Below are positions 22,540 to 27,680 of a stretch of DNA of 27,680 nucleotides, piece after piece. A program made the translations under genes and the position numbers. The notes under the pieces were generated by a model. It was not told the origin of the DNA. It saw only the letters and a list, made by a program, of their open reading frames with translations, and did no database searches. Position 1 is the stretch's first letter. The number at the start of each line of letters is the position of its first letter. Where the stretch lies: assembly GCA_031553215.1 (NCBI GenBank), contig JAVBLW010000002.1, positions 1 to 27,680 on the forward strand, in the 5' to 3' direction. This stretch comes from JAVBLW01 sp031553215 (GTDB lineage: Bacteria > Bacillota_I > Bacilli_A > Acholeplasmatales > Anaeroplasmataceae).

Positions 22540-22565
22540 AATATAGTAGTGAAAAAAGGAGCGTA

Positions 22566-23309
22566 TTGTTAGATATGGACTTTAGTGAAATTGTGAAAAA
22601 AGGTGTACCTAATCATATCGCGATAATTTTGGATGGAAATGGTAGATGGGCAAAGAAGAGATTATTGCCTAGAACTATGGGACATCGTCAAGGTGCTATG
22701 AATTTAAAAGATATTGCGGCAAAAAGTAATGAAATTGGAATTAAGTATTTAACGGTTTTTTGTTTCAGTACTGAAAATTGGAGTAGACCTGAATCTGAAG
22801 TCAACTATTTAATGAAAACACCTATAAAATATTATAATAAATATAAAGATAAAATCTTATCTTCTAATATTAGAATTAGAGTTATTGGAAGAAGGGATCG
22901 TTTATCACAAGAGTTATTAAATGTTATTTTAGATATTGAGGAAAAGACAAAAGATAAAACTGGGTTAACATTGATTTTGTGCATTGATTATGGATCACAA
23001 GATGAAATAGTTACTGCGACTAAGAAGATAGCTCAAAAAATAATAGATAAATCAATAACAATTGAAGAGATTTCTTCAAAGATGATTGAACAAAATTTAT
23101 ATACTGCAGAATTTCCACCTCTTGATTTATTGATTAGAACAAGCGGTGAGATTAGAATCAGTAATTTTTTATTGTGGCAACTTGCATACAGTGAATTATA
23201 TTTTACAAATGCATATTGGCCAGATTTTGATGAATTAGAATTATACAAAGCTATAGAATCATATCAATTGCGTTCTAGAAGATTTGGTGGATTAAAGGAG
23301 AATAAGTAA
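22566..23309 (+). CDS. uppS: Isoprenyl transferase (undecaprenyl diphosphate synthase)
   Basis: UppS condenses isopentenyl diphosphate units onto farnesyl diphosphate to make the C55 lipid carrier for wall polymers. The 247-residue length is normal. Signatures are IILDGNGRWAKK (D23 binds Mg-diphosphate), TVFCFSTENWSRP and DLLIRTSGEIRISNFLLWQ with YWPDF near the C-terminus. TTG 22566 lies four bases after AGGAG; ATG 22575 is the alternative but sits 13 bases away. It heads an operon, and its stop overlaps the cdsA ATG by one base. Confidence 0.95.
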   Translation: MLDMDFSEIVKKGVPNHIAIILDGNGRWAKKRLLPRTMGHRQGAMNLKDIAAKSNEIGIKYLTVFCFSTENWSRPESEVNYLMKTPIKYYNKYKDKILSSNIRIRVIGRRDRLSQELLNVILDIEEKTKDKTGLTLILCIDYGSQDEIVTATKKIAQKIIDKSITIEEISSKMIEQNLYTAEFPPLDLLIRTSGEIRISNFLLWQLAYSELYFTNAYWPDFDELELYKAIESYQLRSRRFGGLKENK

Positions 23310-24229
23310 TGAGACAAAGATTTGTAACAGGTATAGTGTTAATGGCAATATTTATTCCATTATTAGTTGTTGATAAAATGTTTAATTTATTTCAAATACT
23401 ATTAATGGCTCTAGTTTTTATTTCTTCATTAGAAATGATAAAACTGTTTTCTAAGGATAAGAAATTTCCTGGTATTTCTAAAATATTAATTATTTTGTGT
23501 ACTATTCTTTTATATTTATCTGCTTTAGCTCAGTGGAATCCTGGTTCTCAAGCTGGCGAAGTGTTAAAATTATTTAATATTAATATCGGATTTTTCTCGA
23601 TGCTATTGCTTATTACGGTTGTTATATTCTCAATGTTGGTTGCATATGATGAATATGATGGTAACGTTATTGGTCATGCACTTACTACCATAATGTATTG
23701 TGGATTAGGATTTGCTGCTTTGACTATTTTAAGATTTATAGGTTTAAGATTTATAGCATATCTATTTATTATTACAATATTTACAGATGTTTTTGCATAT
23801 TTGTTTGGTATGAAATTTGGTAAGCATAAAATGTCTCCTAAAATCAGCCCTAAGAAATCATGGGAGGGTGCGATTGGTGGTACATTAATGGCAACGGTAT
23901 TTGGGGTAGGTTTTGCTTTCTTCTATGGTAAAATATTTGGAGATAGTAGTTTGCCAACAATATTTCATGGAATAGAGGAATACTTTACTTTTTCAAAGTT
24001 CAGTACAGTAGTTCAATTTATTATTATTTTCGCAATCACTGTATCGGCTTCAATTATTGGACAAATTGGAGACTTAGTGGCGTCTAAATTTAAAAGAACA
24101 TACGAAATCAAAGATTTTGGTAATATATTTCCTGGACACGGTGGAGTATTAGATAGATTAGATTCAGCAATTTTTGTGGCAATCTTCTTATTAAGTATAA
24201 TTTCTTTAATGCAAAACATTTTAGTTTAA
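23309..24229 (+). CDS. cdsA: Phosphatidate cytidylyltransferase
   Basis: CdsA makes CDP-diacylglycerol from phosphatidate and CTP at the membrane, the entry point to anionic phospholipids. The 306-residue polytopic protein has about eight hydrophobic segments. It carries the family signature in two parts: SPKKSWEGAIGG (about residues 184-195), and GDLVASKFKR with the downstream IKDFGNIFPGHGGVLDRLDS. Start ATG 23309 overlaps the uppS stop. dxr follows after 13 bp. The order uppS-cdsA-dxr-rseP is standard in Firmicutes. Confidence 0.97.
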   Translation: MRQRFVTGIVLMAIFIPLLVVDKMFNLFQILLMALVFISSLEMIKLFSKDKKFPGISKILIILCTILLYLSALAQWNPGSQAGEVLKLFNINIGFFSMLLLITVVIFSMLVAYDEYDGNVIGHALTTIMYCGLGFAALTILRFIGLRFIAYLFIITIFTDVFAYLFGMKFGKHKMSPKISPKKSWEGAIGGTLMATVFGVGFAFFYGKIFGDSSLPTIFHGIEEYFTFSKFSTVVQFIIIFAITVSASIIGQIGDLVASKFKRTYEIKDFGNIFPGHGGVLDRLDSAIFVAIFLLSIISLMQNILV

Positions 24230-24242
24230 TTTTGAGGTTTTT

Positions 24243-25385
24243 ATGAAAAACATTTATTTATTGGGAGCAACAGGATCTATAGGTACACAGACATTAGATA
24301 TATGTCGCCATATGAAAGAAGATTTTCTTGTAGTAGGCATGAGTGTAGGTAAAGATATAGAAAAATCTATTTCTTTAATCGAAGAATTTAAACCTGAAAT
24401 AGTATGTTTCCGAGAAAAGATAGATGTTTTTTTATCTTATAATCCTATAATTGTTTATGGTGATGAAGGACTATTAACTATAGCTAAGTACTCTAAAAAA
24501 GGTGAAAATCTATTTGTTAATGCACTTGTTGGATATATTGGACTAAAGCCTACTATTGAAGCAATTAATGCAAAAAAAGATATTGCATTAGCTAATAAGG
24601 AAACATTGGTAATGGCTGGTGATATAATCATGCCATTAGTAAAAGAAAAAGGTGTGAATCTTTTTCCTATTGATAGTGAGCATTCGGCAATTTGGCAATG
24701 TCTAAATGGTGAAAATAAGAAAGATTTAAAAAGAATTATAATCACTGCTAGTGGTGGATCTTTTAGGGATAAACAATTAGATGAATTAAAAAATGTTACT
24801 GTTAGTGATGCTTTAAGTCATCCAAACTGGAAAATGGGAAAGAAAATTACTATTGATAGTGCAACAATGATGAACAAAGGCTTTGAAGTTATTGAAGCGC
24901 ATCACTTATTTCAAATAGAATACGATAAAATTGATGTAATAATGCATAGACAAAGTATTATTCATTCCATGGTCGAGTTTAATGACTTAAGTATAAAAGC
25001 TGTTTTAGGAACGCCTGATATGAGAATACCAATTATGTATGCACTGTCATATCCGAAGCATAATATATTTGGTGGAGAATCATTGGATTTCTTAAAATAT
25101 AATAATTTATCTTTTGAAGAATTATCATTTAGCAGATTTAAGTGTTTAAAACTTGCGTATGAGGCAGGTAAAAAAGGTGGATTATATCCAGTCGTTTTAA
25201 ATGCTGCAAATGAAGCATGTGTTAATTTATTTTTAAATGAAAAGATTTCATTTTTAGATATTGAAAATATTATCGAAAAAGAACTTAACAAAGAATATTT
25301 AATTTCTAATGTATCAATTGATGACATAATAAAAACAGATCAGGAGATTCAAAGAAAAATCTATAATCAATATGGAGGGAAATAA
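24243..25385 (+). CDS. dxr: 1-deoxy-D-xylulose 5-phosphate reductoisomerase
   Basis: Dxr converts DXP to 2-C-methyl-D-erythritol 4-phosphate with NADPH, the committed step of the MEP isoprenoid pathway. The 380-residue length is normal. It has the nucleotide-binding LLGATGSIGTQTLDI at the N-terminus, ANKETLVMAG, and the metal/substrate segment PIDSEHSAIWQ. The SGGSFRD and HPNWKMGKKITIDSATMMNKG blocks are also present. It shows that the organism makes isoprenoids by the MEP route, feeding UppS in the same operon. Its TAA overlaps the rseP ATG by one base. Confidence 0.97.
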   Translation: MKNIYLLGATGSIGTQTLDICRHMKEDFLVVGMSVGKDIEKSISLIEEFKPEIVCFREKIDVFLSYNPIIVYGDEGLLTIAKYSKKGENLFVNALVGYIGLKPTIEAINAKKDIALANKETLVMAGDIIMPLVKEKGVNLFPIDSEHSAIWQCLNGENKKDLKRIIITASGGSFRDKQLDELKNVTVSDALSHPNWKMGKKITIDSATMMNKGFEVIEAHHLFQIEYDKIDVIMHRQSIIHSMVEFNDLSIKAVLGTPDMRIPIMYALSYPKHNIFGGESLDFLKYNNLSFEELSFSRFKCLKLAYEAGKKGGLYPVVLNAANEACVNLFLNEKISFLDIENIIEKELNKEYLISNVSIDDIIKTDQEIQRKIYNQYGGK

Positions 25386-27043
25386 TGTTTATATTAAATT
25401 TAATCGTATTTGTATTAATTTTAGGAACTATTATCATAATACACGAACTTGGGCATTTTATTTTTGCTAGAAGAGCAGGAATATTATGTCATGAGTTTTC
25501 AATTGGTATGGGACCCGCTTTATATAAAAAAAAGAGGGGCGAAACTACTTTCTGCATAAGAGCTATTCCTATTGGCGGATATGTTTCAATGGCAGGAGAA
25601 CAAGTAACCGAAGATACTATCAAAGATGGTAGTGAGATTGGATTAAATTTAAAAGATGGTTGTGTTACAGAATTTATTTTAAATCCAAAGATGAATAGTG
25701 ATGTATATGGTGTAGTTGTATCTAAGGAACTATATAGTAGACATGGTGAAGCATTAGAGATTACTCTTGATAATAACGGAATAATTAAGACATATCCAGT
25801 TTTAAAGGATGCTTTTTATGTGTATGATAATGGTAGGCTACAAATTACTCCATATGATAGAAGCTTTGAATCGAAAAGTGTATTACAACGTTTCTTAACA
25901 ATTTTTGCTGGACCTTTTATGAACTTCGTTTTGGCAATGATAATTTATTTATTATGTTATGCAATTTCTGGTGTTCCTAATTATGGTAGTACCAAAATAG
26001 GAGAAGTAAGTGATAAATACCCTGCAGTAGAAATATTACAAAAGGGTGACGTTATAAAAAAAGTTAAAGGTAACGATGGTGAATGGTACACTGTATCTAG
26101 CTGGGATGATTTCAGTAGTAGAATGGATTTCTTAGCGAATCTAGGAACTGAAGAAGTTACATTAGTTGTTGATAGAAATGGTAATCCTATAGAGTTAGAA
26201 CCTATAAAAAACTATATTAGAATTAATTCTATAGGTTTATCAAATATGGCTATAGCAGACGAATATAAGAATTTTTCTTATTCGGAAGGAATAATGGTTG
26301 GGATAGTTGGACTTAATTATGTTAAATCCCCTAGTTCTTCTACGGCATCTATTAGTAATGGTGATATATTAAAAGCGATTAATATTGTTAATCATGGTGA
26401 AAGTTATAATGAGGCTAATTGGGTAAATTTAACTTCATGGTCACAATTGATGCTTTTATTAAAAGATACTGATGTAGCCAATATATATTTTAAGTTTTAT
26501 GACCAACAAACTTCAAATGTTGTAAGTACAAAAGATACTGGAAATGCAGTAGAAAGTTATGGAAATGAAGTATTAAGTAATCAAAGAATAGATAAGATTG
26601 ATATATTGATAGGTATTTCACCTGTGTATCATCACAATATATTTGGAATAATTAAACAAGCTGGTAAAGGTTTTTGGTCGGATTTTACATTGATATTTAG
26701 GACATTAAAATTATTAATCGCTCCTAGTGGAGTTAGACAAATAGGTGTTGATAATTTATCTGGTGTAGTTGGAATTTATTCAATGATAGGATCTTTTATG
26801 TCGGCGGGTATATTGTCATTGTTATTATTTATGGCATTGTTATCTGTAAATATAGGGGTAATGAATTTGCTTCCAATTCCTGCACTTGATGGTGGGAGAT
26901 TAGTATTCTTAGGATATGAGGGAATAACTAAGAAGCCTATCAATCGTAAAGTTGAAGCAATGATAAATAATATTATGTTTATTATTTTAATGCTCTTCTT
27001 TGTGTATGTAACGTTTAATGATATTACGAGATTATTTAAGTAA
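25385..27043 (+). CDS. rseP: RseP-family intramembrane zinc metalloprotease with two PDZ-like modules
   Basis: Site-2-type protease that cleaves membrane substrates such as anti-sigma factors and signal-peptide remnants. The 552-residue product has the zinc motif HELGH at 20-24 in the first membrane helix and the third ligand in NLLPIPALDGG (494-504). Membrane segments lie at about 1-20, 173-196, 465-495 and 528-546. Between the second and third lie about 240 extracytoplasmic residues with two repeats of a PDZ-like pattern: LQKGDVIKKVKG..SWDDF (about 205-275) and ISNGDILKAIN..SWSQL (about 300-372). B. subtilis RasP is around 420 residues with one PDZ, so this one is enlarged. An extra segment of about 100 residues (70-165) also follows the first helix. 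Confidence 0.95.
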   Translation: MFILNLIVFVLILGTIIIIHELGHFIFARRAGILCHEFSIGMGPALYKKKRGETTFCIRAIPIGGYVSMAGEQVTEDTIKDGSEIGLNLKDGCVTEFILNPKMNSDVYGVVVSKELYSRHGEALEITLDNNGIIKTYPVLKDAFYVYDNGRLQITPYDRSFESKSVLQRFLTIFAGPFMNFVLAMIIYLLCYAISGVPNYGSTKIGEVSDKYPAVEILQKGDVIKKVKGNDGEWYTVSSWDDFSSRMDFLANLGTEEVTLVVDRNGNPIELEPIKNYIRINSIGLSNMAIADEYKNFSYSEGIMVGIVGLNYVKSPSSSTASISNGDILKAINIVNHGESYNEANWVNLTSWSQLMLLLKDTDVANIYFKFYDQQTSNVVSTKDTGNAVESYGNEVLSNQRIDKIDILIGISPVYHHNIFGIIKQAGKGFWSDFTLIFRTLKLLIAPSGVRQIGVDNLSGVVGIYSMIGSFMSAGILSLLLFMALLSVNIGVMNLLPIPALDGGRLVFLGYEGITKKPINRKVEAMINNIMFIILMLFFVYVTFNDITRLFK

Positions 27044-27067
27044 GGATTCCAAAAAAGGAGTCCTTTC
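27042..27067 (+). terminator. Weak intrinsic terminator after rseP
   Basis: AAGGATTCC pairs with GGAGTCCTT (one G-U) around AAAAAA; only three T follow before CCC, so termination may be partial. It overlaps the rseP stop. Confidence 0.6.
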
Positions 27068-27097
27068 CCATATCTACGACAAAATAAGGAGAAAAAT

Positions 27098-27526
27098 ATG
27101 AATTTAAGAGCTTTTTTAACAGGGGCAAATATAGTAACTGTAAACAAAAATAAAAAATATGGTATGACATGTGCGTGGGCAATGCAAACTGATTTTGACA
27201 AGGTAATGTTATTAATTGGTGAACAAAGTGAAACAGGAAAACAAATCAGTATTGGTGATACAATTGGTATAAGTGCTTTGGCTAGAGGACAAGAAGAGAT
27301 CGCGAGAATTTTTGGGAATAGCCATTCAACTGAGATTGATAAATTTGATAATCAATATTGGTATGTTGAAGCAGGTGCAATATTGATTAAAGATGCAGCT
27401 GTTAATATGATAATCGATGTAAAAAACATTATTAAGTTGGAAGACAATGATGATATTTTGATATATGGATATATAAAAAGTTCAAAAGCAAATGATTTTG
27501 AATTTATTGATTATAAAAATATATGA
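27098..27526 (+). CDS. Flavin-reductase-like FMN-binding protein
   Basis: The 142-residue product looks like a short split-barrel flavin reductase (Flavin_Reduct family). The pattern GMTCAWAMQTDFDKVMLLIG, then SETGKQISIGDTIGISALA and a later STEIDKFDN, corresponds to the FMN-phosphate-binding and dimer regions. Such proteins reduce FMN with NAD(P)H or serve as small redox flavoproteins. ATG 27098 lies after AAGGAGAAAAAT. It ends in TGA. It has no obvious promoter of its own and is separated from rseP by a weak terminator, so readthrough expression is likely. In Bacillus proS would follow rasP at this point. Confidence 0.72.
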   Translation: MNLRAFLTGANIVTVNKNKKYGMTCAWAMQTDFDKVMLLIGEQSETGKQISIGDTIGISALARGQEEIARIFGNSHSTEIDKFDNQYWYVEAGAILIKDAAVNMIIDVKNIIKLEDNDDILIYGYIKSSKANDFEFIDYKNI

Positions 27527-27542
27527 AAACGATATCATATAA

Positions 27543-27571
27543 TTGACAAAGATAATAAGATAGAATATAAT
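27543..27571 (+). promoter_or_regulatory. Perfect consensus sigma-A-type promoter
   Basis: TTGACA (27543-27548), a 17-bp spacer and TATAAT (27566-27571): both hexamers match consensus and the spacing is optimal. The predicted start is near 27578. The driven gene lies at or beyond the right edge. Confidence 0.85.
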
Positions 27572-27680
27572 GAATAAGTCGCCGAAAAAAGCAAAGACAA
27601 CGAAAAAAAATAATAAAAAAGTAGTTGACAAAAGCGATACGAAGCGATATAATAAAAAAGCACGACAAAAAGAGAAAACG
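27570..27680 (+). other. Lysine-rich open frame running off the right edge (start of a CDS possible)
   Basis: From ATG 27570 the frame is open to the end of the window (37 codons) and would encode a very basic N-terminus beginning MNKSPKKAKTTKKNNKK. Such tails occur on penicillin-binding proteins, FtsK and RNA-associated proteins. However, this ATG overlaps the -10 of one consensus promoter, has no SD, and the frame contains a second consensus promoter. It may be the 5' end of a gene transcribed from further upstream, or non-coding leader DNA. Confidence 0.35.
27625..27653 (+). promoter_or_regulatory. Second perfect consensus promoter, 82 bp downstream of the first
   Basis: TTGACA (27625-27630), a 17-bp spacer and TATAAT (27648-27653), again fully consensus. 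In tandem with the promoter at 27543 it suggests a strongly expressed transcript beginning near 27660. Confidence 0.8.

Noticed and set aside
27521..27543. Inverted repeat ATATGA...TCATAT after the flavin-reductase-like gene as a terminator
   Set aside because: Only six A/T-rich pairs, with no T-tract; it also leads directly into the consensus promoter.
1..27680. tRNA or rRNA genes, CRISPR arrays, prophage genes
   Set aside because: No cloverleaf or rRNA-like sequence, no regularly spaced repeats and no phage structural genes were seen. The xerC gene sits in its housekeeping position and is not a phage integrase.

Overview
The window is AT-rich chromosomal DNA from a low-GC Gram-positive bacterium of the Bacilli/Mollicutes neighbourhood. 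Three things point there: RNase J, a bacterial-type ProRS with a YbaK-like editing insert, and Bacilli-style gene blocks (rimP-nusA-ylxR-ylxQ-infB-rbfA; trmFO-xerC; rpsB-tsf; pyrH-frr-uppS-cdsA-dxr-rseP). UGA is a stop here: trmFO and the flavin-reductase-like gene end in TGA and tryptophan is TGG. This is genetic code 11, not the Mycoplasma/Spiroplasma code 4. MEP isoprenoid synthesis (dxr), undecaprenyl-PP synthesis (uppS), a LysM protein and lipoproteins suggest a walled or wall-derived organism, possibly an uncultured gut lineage such as RF39 or an Erysipelotrichia relative. That placement is inference.

Layout. 1-1091: right-hand part of an IS3-family element (orfA tail, orfB with DD35E, right terminal repeat), ending just beyond the 3' end of a minus-strand RNase J gene (1115-2812). 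2813-3059: divergent promoter region. 3060-4763: proS. 4923-5837: unknown lipoprotein. 5887-6366 (minus): coaD. 6504-7464: a D-Ala-D-Ala-ligase-like ATP-grasp gene broken by one frameshift. 7514-11897: the rimP-nusA-rnpM-ylxQ-infB-rbfA operon, with its own promoter, an attenuator-like leader hairpin and a terminator. 11921-14235: small accessory genes, namely a ComF-type zinc-domain protein, a cold-shock protein, and a three-gene cluster holding two paralogous zinc-ribbon membrane proteins. 14372-16163: hpf, ung and a LysM-repeat protein. 16220-18437: trmFO and xerC, overlapping. 18488-19168: a second lipoprotein. 19217-21204: rpsB-tsf with a structured leader RNA. 21225-27043: pyrH, frr, uppS, cdsA, dxr, rseP. 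27098-27526: a flavin-reductase-like gene. The right edge has two perfect consensus promoters.

Functionally the window is dominated by translation (IF-2, S2, EF-Ts, RRF, RbfA, RimP, HPF, ProRS, TrmFO), RNA metabolism (RNase J, NusA, RnpM) and envelope lipid/isoprenoid synthesis (UppS, CdsA, Dxr, RseP). Transcription units are short and well delimited: most intergenic gaps hold a recognisable extended -10 promoter (TGnTATAAT), a perfect hairpin terminator, or both. The points most worth a second look are the rpsB leader RNA with two competing pairings, the frameshifted ATP-grasp gene, the zinc-ribbon cluster, the lysine/asparagine-rich tail on S2, the two PDZ-like modules in RseP, and the tandem consensus promoters at the right edge.
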